Source: Streptomyces drozdowiczii (GTDB lineage: Bacteria; Actinomycetota; Actinomycetes; Streptomycetales; Streptomycetaceae). From it: a stretch of DNA of 64,000 nt. Below are positions 31,397 through 40,557 of the stretch, one piece after another. The stretch is taken from positions 2,046,001 through 2,110,000 of the forward strand of contig NZ_CP098740.1 of NCBI RefSeq assembly GCF_026167665.1. The letters run 5' to 3'. The notes beneath the pieces were generated by a model. The model was not told where the DNA came from. It searched no databases and saw only the letters and a list, made by a program, of their open reading frames with translations. The position numbers were made by a program, and so were the translations under genes. Position 1 is the stretch's first letter. Every line of letters starts with the position of its first letter.

Positions 31397-32558
31397 GCCC
31401 CGCCGAGCGCGCCCGCTCCACCGCCGGGCCGATCGCCCGGGCCACGTCCTGGACGTCCTGCTTGGTGGAGGTGTGGCCGAGCGAGAAGCGCAGGGTGCCC
31501 CGGGCCAGGTCCGGGTCGGTGCCCGTGGCGAGCAGCACATGGCTGGGCTGGGCGATCCCGGCGGTGCAGGCGGAGCCGGTGGAGCATTCGATGCCCTGGG
31601 CGTCCAGGAGCAGCAGGAGCGAGTCGCCCTCGCAGCCGGGGAAGGTGAAGTGCGCGTTGGCCGGCAGCCGGCCGCCCGGGGCCGGGTCGCCGCCGAGCAG
31701 GGCGTCGGGGACCTCCGCCAGGACGGCGGCGGCCAGCTCGTCGCGGAGCGCGCCGGTCTCCCGGGCGAAGTCCTCGCGCCGGTCGGCGGCGATCCTTCCG
31801 GCGACGGCGAACGAGGCGATGCCCGGCACGTCCAGGGTGCCCGAGCGGACGTGGCGCTCCTGCCCCCCGCCGTGCAGCACGGGCACCGGGGTGTACTCGC
31901 GGCCGAGCAGCAGCGCGCCGACGCCGGTGGGCCCGCCGATCTTGTGCGCGCTGACGGTCATCGCGGCGAGCCCGGAGGCGCCGAAGTCCACGTCGAGCTG
32001 GCCGAACGCCTGGACCGCGTCGGCGTGCATCGGGATCTCGAACTCGCGGGCCACCTCGGCCAGTTCGTGTACCGGCAGGATGGTGCCGATCTCGTTGTTG
32101 GCCCACATCACGGTGATCAGCGCGACGTCGTCGGGGTCGCGCAGGACCGCCTCGCGCAGCGCCTCGGGGTGGACGCGCCCGTACCGGTCGACGGGGAGGT
32201 ATTCGACGGTCGCGCCCTCGTGGACGGCCAGCCAGTCGACGGCGTCGAGGACGGCGTGGTGCTCGACGGGGCTGGCGAGGACCCGGGTGCGGCGGGGGTC
32301 GGCGTCGCGGCGGGCCCAGTACAGGCCCTTCACCGCGAGGTTGTCCGATTCGGTGCCGCCCGAGGTGAAGACCACCTCGCTGGGGCGTGCGCCGAGGGCG
32401 TCGGCGAGGGATTCCCGGGACTCCTCGACGGTACGGCGGGCCCGGCGGCCGGCGGCGTGGAGTGAGGACGCGTTGCCCGTGACGGCGAGCTGCGCGGTCA
32501 TCGCCGCGATCGCCTCGGGAAGCATCGGCGTGGTCGCGGCGTGGTCGAGGTAAGCCAT
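31389..32558 (-). CDS. Cysteine desulfurase (IscS/NifS-like)
   Basis: PLP enzyme that takes sulfur from cysteine for thiolation and iron-sulfur assembly. 389 residues beginning [20 protein letters not shown], the family's typical start. The PLP-binding lysine is in [13 protein letters not shown], the cofactor segment in TSGGTESDN, and the persulfide cysteine in STGSACTAG. Proximity to mnmA suggests it supplies sulfur for tRNA thiolation, though other sulfur relays are possible. Confidence 0.94.
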   Translation of the reverse strand: MAYLDHAATTPMLPEAIAAMTAQLAVTGNASSLHAAGRRARRTVEESRESLADALGARPSEVVFTSGGTESDNLAVKGLYWARRDADPRRTRVLASPVEHHAVLDAVDWLAVHEGATVEYLPVDRYGRVHPEALREAVLRDPDDVALITVMWANNEIGTILPVHELAEVAREFEIPMHADAVQAFGQLDVDFGASGLAAMTVSAHKIGGPTGVGALLLGREYTPVPVLHGGGQERHVRSGTLDVPGIASFAVAGRIAADRREDFARETGALRDELAAAVLAEVPDALLGGDPAPGGRLPANAHFTFPGCEGDSLLLLLDAQGIECSTGSACTAGIAQPSHVLLATGTDPDLARGTLRFSLGHTSTKQDVQDVARAIGPAVERARSAGLS

Positions 32559-32633
32559 GGTGGGCTCGATTCTACGAGCCCTTGGCGGGGCGTACGGCGG
32601 GCGCATCGGGTCCCACGGCCCGCGCACCGCCGG

Positions 32634-32903
32634 TCAGCCGCCGAAGTCCCAGGCGACCACGCCGTTTCCGGTGACCAGGAAGGCGAGGACCAGCAGGTCG
32701 GCGACGCCGAGCGCGAGGCCGAGACAGGCGCGGCCGCGCCGGCTCGTGGAGCGGGCCAGGGCCACGAGGGCCATCACGATGGCGGCGGGGCCCAGCAGGA
32801 TGTTCATCACCAGCAGCCCGACGAGGCCCAGCACGAACGAGGCGACGGCGAGTCCGTCGGCGTCCCGGCGGGTGCGCGGAGAGGCTTGCACCGGGGCGCT
32901 CAC
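32634..32903 (-). CDS. Small membrane protein (DUF4190-like), 89 aa
   Basis: Starts with GTG (VSAPVQASPRTRRDADG). Two hydrophobic segments follow, LAVASFVLGLVGLLVMNILL and ACLGLALGVADLLVLAFLV, joined by a basic loop ARSTSRRGR. The pattern and the ASFVLGL opening resemble DUF4190 proteins. The GTG overlaps the stop of the preceding small gene by 4 bases, so the two are translationally coupled. The function is unknown. Confidence 0.75.
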   Translation of the reverse strand: MSAPVQASPRTRRDADGLAVASFVLGLVGLLVMNILLGPAAIVMALVALARSTSRRGRACLGLALGVADLLVLAFLVTGNGVVAWDFGG

Positions 32904-33052
32904 CGGGAACCCCTCGCCCGCTCGCGCACGGCGAAGACCAGCAGCCAGCAGCCGATGAGGGCGCCGAGGACGAGTGACAGCGGAAGCGGAATCTGGGCCA
33001 CCGCTCCCAGCACGATCCCCAGCAGGAGCAGGGCGGCGACGAGGACGATCAT
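32900..33052 (-). CDS. Very small membrane protein, 50 aa
   Basis: MIVLVAALLLLGIVLGAVAQ opens a protein with two membrane segments and a basic C-terminal tail (RERARGSR). AAGGGAG lies 6 bases before the ATG. It is the first gene of a two-gene unit with the 89-residue protein and faces the TetR gene across a 131-base divergent region. No family is recognised. Confidence 0.7.
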   Translation of the reverse strand: MIVLVAALLLLGIVLGAVAQIPLPLSLVLGALIGCWLLVFAVRERARGSR

Positions 33053-33111
33053 GTTCTCCCTTTCCGTGTGCGGATGGATTCCGTGGGTGGACGGGCCGTT
33101 GAGAGTACGAC

Positions 33112-33178
33112 TGTTCACTGACTCTTGAGTCTAAACCCGCACGCCCCTTCCCCGTCTCGGAGAACAGTTGTTTACTGA
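33112..33178. promoter_or_regulatory. Divergent control region with repeated TGTT(C/T)ACTGA motif
   Basis: TGTTCACTGA at 33112-33121 and TGTTTACTGA at 33169-33178 are direct copies in the gap between the small membrane protein gene and the TetR gene. A short palindrome, GACTCTTGAGTC, spans 33120-33131. The second copy ends 5 bases before the TetR start, as expected for an autoregulated repressor. Confidence 0.5.
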
Positions 33179-33183
33179 ATGGC

Positions 33184-33819
33184 ATGAGTCACACCGTCGG
33201 GGTCCGCCAGAACCAGAAGCTGCGCACGCGCCAGGCACTGCTGGACGCGGCTCTCGGGCTGCTCGACGAGCAGAGCCTGAGCAGCCTCGGGCTGCGCGAG
33301 GTCACCCGGGCCGCCGGCATCACGCCCACGGCCTTCTACCGGCACTTCGAGAGCGTGCCCGCACTCGGGGTGGCCCTGGTCGAACAGACCCTGGGCAGCC
33401 TGCACGGCATGATCGGCGCGATACTCGCCGAGACCGGCGACAGCGAGGCCAGGCTCGACCGCAGCGTGGAGCTGATACGGCGTCACGTACGGGAGCAACC
33501 GGCACACTTCCGCTTCATCGCGCGGGAACAGCACGGCGGGGTCGGCCCGGTCCGCGAGGCCATCGCGGCGCAGCTGCGGCTGTTCGCCGAGGAGGTGGCG
33601 GCGACCCTCGCGGCGGAGCCGGGGTCCGGGGGCTGGACCGAGGAGGACCTGCTGATGCTGGGCGGCCTCTATGTGGACCACATGGTGATCACCGCGTCGG
33701 CCCTGCTGGACGCGGGCCCGGCGGACGACGAGCGGGTGGCCCGCACGGCGGGGCGCCGGCTGCGGCTCATCGCACTCGGCGCCCTGCACTGGCTCGACGA
33801 GCCGGCACAGGGCGCCTGA
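33184..33819 (+). CDS. TetR-family repressor, FabR-like
   Basis: 211 residues. The N-terminal helix-turn-helix spans about residues 12-55 (SLSSLGLREVTRAAGITPTA followed by FYRHFES). The whole protein resembles E. coli FabR, the repressor of unsaturated fatty acid genes: GVRQNQKLRTRQALLDAAL, GITPTAFYRHFESVPALG and RFIAREQHGG all have FabR counterparts as I remember them. An acyl-CoA or acyl-ACP ligand is therefore plausible. It sits 18 bases before the stop of a convergent thioesterase-like gene whose promoter carries a similar motif. Confidence 0.9.
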   Translation: MSHTVGVRQNQKLRTRQALLDAALGLLDEQSLSSLGLREVTRAAGITPTAFYRHFESVPALGVALVEQTLGSLHGMIGAILAETGDSEARLDRSVELIRRHVREQPAHFRFIAREQHGGVGPVREAIAAQLRLFAEEVAATLAAEPGSGGWTEEDLLMLGGLYVDHMVITASALLDAGPADDERVARTAGRRLRLIALGALHWLDEPAQGA

Positions 33820-33837
33820 GGAGGAGGGCCGGGAGGG

Positions 33838-34674
33838 TCAGCCGCGCGGGGCGCGGGCGAGCTGGCGGGACTGGGCGACCAGGCGGTCGGCGCTGTCCCA
33901 GACGTCCGCGTCCTCCTCCAGGAAGCCGCCCGCCAGGTTGCGGGTGGTGATGGAGACGCGGAGCGGGCCCGGGGCGGGGCGGCAGCGGACGTGCGTGGTC
34001 AGCTCGATGGTGGGGGTCCAGCCCTTGAGCCCCAGCTCGAACGAGGTCGGCGGCAGGGCGTCCACGGTGAGCAGCAGGGAGAGCGCGTCGGGGTCGCGGC
34101 CGTCGGCGAGCCCGAACCAGCCGCGCATCTCGCCCTTGCCCGAGGGCTGCCCGATCGCCCAGCCGATGGTCGCCGGGTCCAGCTTGATGTCCAGCCGGTC
34201 GGTGATCGCGGAGCTGCCGGGGATCGGCGCCGGTCCGTCGCCGGGGCCGAGGCAGTGCTCGCGCGGCGGGATGGCCGGCGGCTTCGCGGAGGTGCGGACG
34301 TCGTCGCTGAGCGCGTCCAGGTCGCCGTAGGTGGCGAGGACGCGGATGCGCTCGACCTCGGTGCCGTCCTCGGCGTACTGGAAGAGCGACGCCTGACCGG
34401 TGGAGAGGGTGCGGCCGGTCCGGACGGTCTGGGTCCGGATCACCGCCGGGCCGGGCACGGACGCGGTGAGGTAGTGCGCGGAGACGGAGAACGGGTCCGT
34501 GTGCGGCAGGGCCTCACCGAGCGCGCGGCCCAGCATCGCCAGCAGGTATCCGCCGTTGACGGCGTGGATGATCGTCCAGCCCGCCGAGAGCTCCGCGTCG
34601 TAGACGCCCTCTTCGCGCGGGGTGACCGCGGTGTCCCGGTCGAACTCGCTGTCCCCGATGGTTGCCTGTGCCAT
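33838..34674 (-). CDS. Acyl-CoA thioesterase-like protein (double hotdog)
   Basis: 278 residues beginning MAQATIGDSEFDRDTAVTPR, of the TesB-like thioesterase family found widely in actinobacteria. Two hotdog halves are seen: the first with WTIIHAVNGGYLLAMLGRAL and DPFSVSAHYLTASVPGPA, the second from IGWAIGQPSGKGEMRGWFGL onward. It probably hydrolyses acyl-CoA; the chain length cannot be read from sequence. The ATG at 34674 is preferred, with an ATG-like alternative 5 codons upstream. Its promoter overlaps a motif shared with the neighbouring TetR gene. Confidence 0.85.
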   Translation of the reverse strand: MAQATIGDSEFDRDTAVTPREEGVYDAELSAGWTIIHAVNGGYLLAMLGRALGEALPHTDPFSVSAHYLTASVPGPAVIRTQTVRTGRTLSTGQASLFQYAEDGTEVERIRVLATYGDLDALSDDVRTSAKPPAIPPREHCLGPGDGPAPIPGSSAITDRLDIKLDPATIGWAIGQPSGKGEMRGWFGLADGRDPDALSLLLTVDALPPTSFELGLKGWTPTIELTTHVRCRPAPGPLRVSITTRNLAGGFLEEDADVWDSADRLVAQSRQLARAPRG

Positions 34675-34691
34675 GGACGCACCGTACACCG

Positions 34692-34722
34692 ATTGTATTA
34701 CTGAGCGGTAGCTTTTTGTCGG
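34692..34722 (-). promoter_or_regulatory. Thioesterase-gene promoter with overlapping TetR-type site
   Basis: On the minus strand TACAAT (34697-34692) makes a good -10, and CCGACA lies 19 bases upstream as a partial -35. On the plus strand the same place reads TGTATTACTGAGCGGTA, so ATTACTGA (34697-34704) overlaps the -10, close to the TGTTTACTGA copies at the TetR gene. Confidence 0.5.
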
Positions 34723-34732
34723 TAGGCGTACG

Positions 34733-35392
34733 TCACCCCTCGTCCGCCCGCGCCGAGCGCCGGTTGTAGGCGCGCGGCGCCCGCCAGTGGAAGCGGAGCG
34801 CGAGCAGCCGCAGCACGAACGCGGTGATCACAGCCGCGCCGCTGGTCAGGGCGTTGAGCGCGTCGAAGCGGATGCAGAGCACGATCATCGTGGCGCCCAC
34901 CATGGCAGGCACCGCGTACAGGTCCCGGTCCCAGCGCAGCAGCGACGGCACCTCGTTGGCCAGGACGTCCCGCAGCACACCGCCACCGACCGCCGTCGCC
35001 AGGCCGAGCGCCGCCGACGAGGTGAGGCCGAGCCCGTAGTCGTACGCCTTCACCGTGCCGGTGACGCAGAACAGTCCGAGACCGGCCGCGTCGAAGACGT
35101 TCACCCCGACCTGGATGCGCTCTACGTGCGGGTGCAGGAAGAAGACCAGCCCCGCGGCGAGCAGCGGGGTGGTGAAGTACCCGAGATCCGTGAAGGCGGC
35201 GGGCGGCACCGCGCCGATGATCAGGTCACGGAAGAGCCCTCCGCCCAGCGCGGTCACCTCGGCGAGCACCGCGATGCCGAAGACATCGAAGTTCTTGCGT
35301 ACGGCGAGCAGGGCGCCCGAGATCGCGAAGACGAAGATCCCCACGATGTCGAGCGCGTGCTGGACGGAGGGCGTGAACAGTTCGTTGAGCAC
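34733..35392 (-). CDS. Trimeric intracellular cation (TRIC) channel family protein
   Basis: 219 residues with seven predicted membrane helices in two repeats of three. The repeat signature is clear twice: GALLAVRKNFDVFGIAVLAE followed by GGGLFRDLIIG, and later AVGGGVLRDVLANEVP. Bacterial members (formerly UPF0126, YicG/YadS) are linked to potassium or glycine transport. It starts 18 bases after the dppF-like stop on the same strand, so it may be a last gene on that transcript. Confidence 0.93.
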   Translation of the reverse strand: MLNELFTPSVQHALDIVGIFVFAISGALLAVRKNFDVFGIAVLAEVTALGGGLFRDLIIGAVPPAAFTDLGYFTTPLLAAGLVFFLHPHVERIQVGVNVFDAAGLGLFCVTGTVKAYDYGLGLTSSAALGLATAVGGGVLRDVLANEVPSLLRWDRDLYAVPAMVGATMIVLCIRFDALNALTSGAAVITAFVLRLLALRFHWRAPRAYNRRSARADEG

Positions 35393-35410
35393 CGGGCAAT
35401 TGTGCCCGTA

Positions 35411-36589
35411 CTACTCCTTCGGGCTGTCCGGGGCGGGTTCGGCGGCCTTCGCCGGCTCCTCCGGTGCCTCCTTCGCGGGCGACTCCGCGGGCGCCGACCG
35501 GACCGTGATGACGTCCGCGGCCAGCGGGGCGTCGCCGGGCACCTGGTCCTCGCCGTTCTCCGGGTGGTGGCAGGCCACCTGGTGCCCGGTCTTCAGCTGG
35601 AGCAGCGGCGGCTCGGTCGTCCCGCAGACCTTCGTCGCCTTCCAGCACCGGGTGTGGAACCGGCAGCCGGCGGGCGGCGAGATCGGCGACGGCACATCGC
35701 CCTTGAGCAGGATGCGGTCGCTCTTGGCGCCGCGCCTGCGCGGGTCCGGCACGGGCACGGCGGACATCAGCGCCTTGGTGTACGGGTGCATCGGCGCCTC
35801 GTACAGCGACTTGCGGTCCGCCAGCTCGACGATCTTGCCGAGGTACATGACCGCGATCCGGTCCGAGACGTGGCGGATCACCGACAGGTCGTGCGCGATG
35901 ATCATGTACGTGAGCCCCAGCTCGTCCTGGAGGTCGTCCAGCAGGTTGACCACCTGCGCCTGGATCGACACGTCCAGCGCGGAGACCGGCTCGTCCGCGA
36001 CGACCAGCTTCGGCTTGAGCGCGAGCGCGCGGGCGATGCCGATGCGCTGGCGCTGGCCGCCGGAGAACTCGTGCGGATAGCGGTTGTAGTGCTCGGGGTT
36101 GAGCCCGACCAGCTCCAGCAGCCGCTGGACCTCCGCCTTCACGCCGCCCTCGGGCTTGACGCCCTGGAGCCGGAAGGGGGTGGAGACGATCCCGCCGACC
36201 GTGTGGCGCGGGTTCAGCGAGCCGTACGGGTCCTGGAAGATCATCTGGATGTCGCGCCGCATCGGCCGCAGCCGCCCGGCGGACAGATGGGTGATGTCGC
36301 GGCCCTGGAACTCGACCTTGCCGCCGGTCGGTTCGAGCAGCCGGGTCACCAGTCGGCCCATGGTCGACTTGCCGCAGCCCGATTCACCGACGACGCCCAG
36401 GGTCTCCCCGGGGCGCACGTCGAAGGTGAGCCCGTCCACGGCCTGGACCGCGCCGACCTTGCGCTTCAGCACGCCCTTGGTGATCGGGAAGTGCTTGACC
36501 AGGCCGTCGACCTTGAGGAGCGGTTCGGGGCCGGACCCGTCCGACCCGGCCGCGGCGGGCGCGGGAGTCTTCTTGTTCAGCTCAGTCAC
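35411..36589 (-). CDS. Oligopeptide/dipeptide ABC transporter ATP-binding protein (DppF/OppF type)
   Basis: 392 residues, GTG start. Walker A GESGCGKST near residue 64, signature FSGGQRQRIGIARAL, Walker B LVVADEPVSALD and H-loop IIAHDLS are all present. The C-terminal oligopeptide-transporter extension has the cysteine cluster GCRFHTRCWKATKVC. The last 45 residues are an Ala/Pro/Glu-rich tail. The GTG overlaps the stop of the dppD-like gene by 4 bases. It pairs with that protein as the second ATPase. Confidence 0.93.
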   Translation of the reverse strand: MTELNKKTPAPAAAGSDGSGPEPLLKVDGLVKHFPITKGVLKRKVGAVQAVDGLTFDVRPGETLGVVGESGCGKSTMGRLVTRLLEPTGGKVEFQGRDITHLSAGRLRPMRRDIQMIFQDPYGSLNPRHTVGGIVSTPFRLQGVKPEGGVKAEVQRLLELVGLNPEHYNRYPHEFSGGQRQRIGIARALALKPKLVVADEPVSALDVSIQAQVVNLLDDLQDELGLTYMIIAHDLSVIRHVSDRIAVMYLGKIVELADRKSLYEAPMHPYTKALMSAVPVPDPRRRGAKSDRILLKGDVPSPISPPAGCRFHTRCWKATKVCGTTEPPLLQLKTGHQVACHHPENGEDQVPGDAPLAADVITVRSAPAESPAKEAPEEPAKAAEPAPDSPKE

Positions 36590-37674
36590 AGCTTCGGCGC
36601 AATCTCTTCGGTCCAGATCCGGTCGCGCTGCTCGGGCGACATGTGGCACGCGGAGAAGTGCCCGTCGCCGACCTGTCGCAGCTCCGGACGCTCGGTGCGG
36701 GTGATGTTGTCGGGCGGGACGTCGGCGTACGGGCAGCGCGGGTGGAAGGCGCAGCCCGACGGGACGTTGATGAGACTGGGCGGCGAGCCCTTGACGGGGA
36801 TCAGCCGCTCGGTCTGCTCCCGGTCGATCCGCGGCATCGAGCCGAGCAGGCCCCAGGTGTACGGGTGCTGGGGCTCGTAGAACACCTTCTCGGCGGAGCC
36901 GCGCTCGACGCAGCGTCCCGCGTACATCACGAGGATGTCGTCCGCGATCTCCGCGACGACACCGAGGTCGTGGGTGATCATGATGACCGCGGAGCCGAAC
37001 TCCTTCTGCAGATCGCGGATCAGGTCGAGGATCTGCGCCTGGACGGTGACGTCGAGGGCGGTCGTCGGCTCGTCGGCGATGAGCAGCTGCGGGTTGTTGA
37101 CCAGGGCCATCGCGATCATCGCGCGCTGGCGCATGCCGCCGGAGAACTGGTGCGGATAGTCGTCGAACCGGCGGTGCGGCTCGGGGATGCCGACCCGGTC
37201 GAGCATCTCGACGGCCCGCTTCCTGGCGGCCTTCTTGTCGACCTTGTGGTGGACCCGGTGGGCCTCCACGATCTGCGCGCCGATCGTGTAGTACGGGTGC
37301 AGGGCGGACAGCGGGTCCTGGAAGATCATGGCCATCTTCTGGCCGCGCAGCTTCCGTACGCGCTCGGCGCCGGAGCCGATCAGTTCCTCGCCCTCCAGCC
37401 AGATCTCGCCGCCGATGCGGGCCCGCTCCGAGGTGTGCAGGCCCATGATCCCCAGCGAGGTCACGGACTTGCCGGAGCCGGACTCGCCGACGATGCCGAG
37501 GGTCTGGCCGGCCGCCAGGTCGAAGCTGACGCCGTCCACGGACTTGACCAGGCCGTCGTCGGTGTCGAAGTGGACGCTGAGGTCGCGTACGGAGAGGAAC
37601 GGGTGGTCGTCGCCCGGGCGCGGGGCCGGGACGCTCTCAGCCGTCTGGGAGTCCTTCTTGGTCGCGCCGCTCAT
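36586..37674 (-). CDS. Oligopeptide/dipeptide ABC transporter ATP-binding protein (DppD/OppD type)
   Basis: 362 residues beginning [19 protein letters not shown]. Walker A GESGSGKS, signature [15 protein letters not shown], Walker [13 protein letters not shown] and MITHDLG are present. The C-terminal extension has [11 protein letters not shown] and a later SACHMSPEQ. The ATG overlaps the dppB-like stop by 4 bases (ATGA), so the two are translationally coupled. The very long open frame upstream of this start is read-through. Confidence 0.93.
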   Translation of the reverse strand: MSGATKKDSQTAESVPAPRPGDDHPFLSVRDLSVHFDTDDGLVKSVDGVSFDLAAGQTLGIVGESGSGKSVTSLGIMGLHTSERARIGGEIWLEGEELIGSGAERVRKLRGQKMAMIFQDPLSALHPYYTIGAQIVEAHRVHHKVDKKAARKRAVEMLDRVGIPEPHRRFDDYPHQFSGGMRQRAMIAMALVNNPQLLIADEPTTALDVTVQAQILDLIRDLQKEFGSAVIMITHDLGVVAEIADDILVMYAGRCVERGSAEKVFYEPQHPYTWGLLGSMPRIDREQTERLIPVKGSPPSLINVPSGCAFHPRCPYADVPPDNITRTERPELRQVGDGHFSACHMSPEQRDRIWTEEIAPKL

Positions 37675-38660
37675 GAGAGCCTCACCCGGGGGTCGATCGC
37701 GGCGTACACGAGGTCCACCAGCAGGTTGCAGATGACGATGAAGAAGGCCGCGACCAGGGTCACGCCCATCACCTTGGGCAGGTCGGCGGTGGTCACGCCC
37801 TGGATCGCGAAGGCGCCGAGCCCCTGGAAGGAGAAGACGCGTTCGGTGATGACCGCGCCGCCGAGGAGCAGCGCGAAGTCCATGCCGAAGATCGTGACCA
37901 GCGGGGTGAGCGCGGACCGCAGCCCGTGCTTGACGACCACCTTGCGTTCCTGGAGGCCCTTGGCGCGCGCGGTCCGGATGTAGTCCTCGCTCATGGTCTC
38001 CAGCATCCCGGCCCGGGTGAGCCGGGCGTAGAGCGCGGAGTACAGCAGGGCGAGCGTGCACCAGGGCAGGACCAGGCTGCCCGCCCAGGCGACCGGGTCC
38101 TCGGTGATGGGGACGTACTCCCCGTTGCCGAAGAGCGCCAGGACGACCAGGCCGGTGAAGAACATCGGGAGGGAGACGCCGGCGAGGGCGACGCCCATGG
38201 AGAGGCGGTCGAAGAGCGAGCCCCGCTTCAGCGCGGAGACGACGCCGATCGCGACACCCGAGACGACCCAGATGACGGCGGCACCGACGGCCAGCGAGAG
38301 CGTGACCGGGACGCGGTCCACGAGCTGCGGCCAGATCTCGGTGTGCGTCTTGAACGAGTAGCCGAAGCAGGGGGCGTTGCACGTCACGGGGTCGGGGCCG
38401 AACTGGTACTGGGCGCCGACCACGATGCCCTTGATGAAGTGCCAGTACTGGAGGTACAGGGGCTGGTCGAGCCCCAGGTTCTTCTTGACCGCGGCGATGA
38501 CGTCGGGGTCGGGACTCTTCCCCACGTACTGGGCGGCCATGGAGTCGAGGGTCTGCCCGCCGAGGCGGGGCACCAGGAAGAAGATCGCGAACGTGACTGC
38601 GCTGACCACCAGCAGCAGCAACACCGCGGCGAATACGCGTCGGATGATATACGCAGCCAC
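37671..38660 (-). CDS. Oligopeptide/dipeptide ABC transporter permease (DppB/OppB type)
   Basis: 329 residues beginning MAAYIIRRVFAAVLLLLVVS, the standard DppB start, with six membrane helices. The EAA-type loop that contacts the ATPases reads EDYIRTARAKGLQERKVVVK. The segment after the first helix is long (about 75 residues), as usual for this family. It follows the substrate-binding protein gene by 89 bases. Confidence 0.94.
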   Translation of the reverse strand: MAAYIIRRVFAAVLLLLVVSAVTFAIFFLVPRLGGQTLDSMAAQYVGKSPDPDVIAAVKKNLGLDQPLYLQYWHFIKGIVVGAQYQFGPDPVTCNAPCFGYSFKTHTEIWPQLVDRVPVTLSLAVGAAVIWVVSGVAIGVVSALKRGSLFDRLSMGVALAGVSLPMFFTGLVVLALFGNGEYVPITEDPVAWAGSLVLPWCTLALLYSALYARLTRAGMLETMSEDYIRTARAKGLQERKVVVKHGLRSALTPLVTIFGMDFALLLGGAVITERVFSFQGLGAFAIQGVTTADLPKVMGVTLVAAFFIVICNLLVDLVYAAIDPRVRLS

Positions 38661-38749
38661 AGCCGTGCGGCGCCGGGCGGGTGGGGCGGGAAACCCCGCC
38701 GCCCGGCGCCTTCACCTGCCTTTCAGGGGATGCTTTTGATGAACAGGTG

Positions 38750-40513
38750 CTACTTGGTGGACGTCATGAGCACGTAGTCGTACATGCCGAGGTACGCGTC
38801 GGTGACGGTGACGTTCGCCGCGGAGGCCGGGCGGTACAGCAGGTTCTTGCGGTAGAAGAGGGGAACGACCGAGGCGTTCTCCATGACCTTCTGGTCGACC
38901 TCGCCCCACGTCGCGTTGCGCTCCGTGGTGTCGACGGTCCCGATGCCCTTGACGAGGAGGTCGTTGATCCCCTTGTCGTTCAGCTCCATCAGGTTGGTGC
39001 CGCCGGAGGGCTTGATGGCCGAGCCGTTGACGATCTGGTCGAGGAAGCCGAAGCCGGTCGGCCAGTCGGCGCCCCAGGCCATCATCATCATGCCCGCGTT
39101 GTTCTTGTGGACCCAGGCGGGGACGCCCGCGAAGTCGGTGAAGTACTTGTCCGCCGGGAACTGCTTGATCTCGGCGGTGACGCCGATGGCCTTCAGGCTG
39201 TTCTGGAGCTGGGTGGCGGCGGTGACCTCGTCAGGACGGTCGGAGCGGGCCGTCAGCGTGGTCTTGAAGCCGTCCGGGTGACCGCACTTGGACAGGTGCT
39301 CCTTGGCCTTGGCCACGTCGCCCTTGCTGCCCTCGGTCGGGTACAGGTCGAACTTCTTGTAGCCGGCGACGGTCGGGGGGATGACCGTGCTCGCCGGGTC
39401 GCCCTTGACCGAGCCGCCGATCGAGTCGACCATGCTCTGCTTGTCGACCGCGTACTGGACGGCCTTGCGGCACTCGATGTTGTCGAACGGCTTCACGTTG
39501 ACGTTCAGCGCGAGGTACTGGAGGGCGCCGGCGTACGGGTTGTCCGTCTTCGCCTTCTCCGACGCCTTCACCAGGACCTTGGGCTGGGTCTTGGACTGGA
39601 GGCCCGTGCCCGCGATGTCCGCGGTGGTCTCGTCGTTGAGGAGGTGCTCGTCGACCGTGGTGGGGTTGACGTTGAACTTCAGCTGGACCTTGTCCGGCAG
39701 CGCCTTGCGGATCGGGTCCGTCTTCGGGTCCCACTCCGGGTTGCGGACCAGGGTCGCGCCCTTGCTCTCGTCGTACGCCGAGAACTTGTACGGGCCCGAG
39801 GAGACCATCTTCTGGACGTAGCTGGCGCCCGTGTCGGCCTTCTGCTGGACCGGCGCGGTCTGCGAGAACGCGGCCAGGTAGTCCATGTCCGCGAACGGCT
39901 TGTTGAGGTGGAAGACGATCGTGTACTTGTCCGGGGTCTCGATGGACTTCAGGCCCTCGGTGGACTTGTCCTTGTAGGGACCCTTGTACTTGTCGCCGCC
40001 CTCGAGGTACGCCTTGAAGTACGTCGGGCCGTTGGACAGGGCCTCCGGCGCGAAGTTGGAGCGCTCGACGGCGTACTTGACGTCCTGCGAGGTGATCTCG
40101 GAGCCGTCCTCGAACTTCACGCCCTTGCGCAGCGTGTACGTCCAGGTCTTGGCGTCCGCGCTCGCCTTGCCGAGACCGGTGGCGAGGTCGGGGACGACCT
40201 TCAGGCTGTCCTTGCCGGCGGCCGGCTGGAAGGTGACCAGCGAACGGGCGTACAGGCGGGAGAAGTTCTGCACCCAGCCGTAGTACGTGTTGCCCGGGTC
40301 GAGGGAGTCCGGGCCACTGGAGTGCTCGTAGGTGACCGTCCCGCCCTTCTTGTCGCTGGCGTTGACGATGCTCGTCAGACCGGCGTCGGCCTTGGCGTTG
40401 CCGCCGCCGCCACCCTTGCCGCCGCCACCGTCCGAGTCCTTGCTGCACCCGGTGGCGGCGAGCGACACCGCGATCGCGACGGCTATGAGCGCCGCTGTCT
40501 TCTTGTTCTGCAT
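38750..40513 (-). CDS. Oligopeptide ABC transporter substrate-binding lipoprotein
   Basis: 587 residues of the SBP_bac_5 family. The N-terminus is a lipoprotein signal, MQNKKTAALIAVAIAVSLAA followed by TGC, then a Gly-rich linker of about 15 residues. Family segments are SLDPGNTYYGWVQN, ATGLGKASADAKTWTYTLRK with GVKFEDGSEIT, and MVSSGPYKFSAYDESKGATL. It presents peptides, or other solutes, to the permeases. It lies between the two permease genes, an order (C-A-B-D-F) I recall from other Streptomyces. The ATG at 40513 was chosen because it starts the signal peptide. Confidence 0.95.
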   Translation of the reverse strand: MQNKKTAALIAVAIAVSLAATGCSKDSDGGGGKGGGGGNAKADAGLTSIVNASDKKGGTVTYEHSSGPDSLDPGNTYYGWVQNFSRLYARSLVTFQPAAGKDSLKVVPDLATGLGKASADAKTWTYTLRKGVKFEDGSEITSQDVKYAVERSNFAPEALSNGPTYFKAYLEGGDKYKGPYKDKSTEGLKSIETPDKYTIVFHLNKPFADMDYLAAFSQTAPVQQKADTGASYVQKMVSSGPYKFSAYDESKGATLVRNPEWDPKTDPIRKALPDKVQLKFNVNPTTVDEHLLNDETTADIAGTGLQSKTQPKVLVKASEKAKTDNPYAGALQYLALNVNVKPFDNIECRKAVQYAVDKQSMVDSIGGSVKGDPASTVIPPTVAGYKKFDLYPTEGSKGDVAKAKEHLSKCGHPDGFKTTLTARSDRPDEVTAATQLQNSLKAIGVTAEIKQFPADKYFTDFAGVPAWVHKNNAGMMMMAWGADWPTGFGFLDQIVNGSAIKPSGGTNLMELNDKGINDLLVKGIGTVDTTERNATWGEVDQKVMENASVVPLFYRKNLLYRPASAANVTVTDAYLGMYDYVLMTSTK

Positions 40514-40557
40514 GCTGAGGAAAGCCCCCTCGCTAGTCCTGTGCGGCACTGCCGCGA

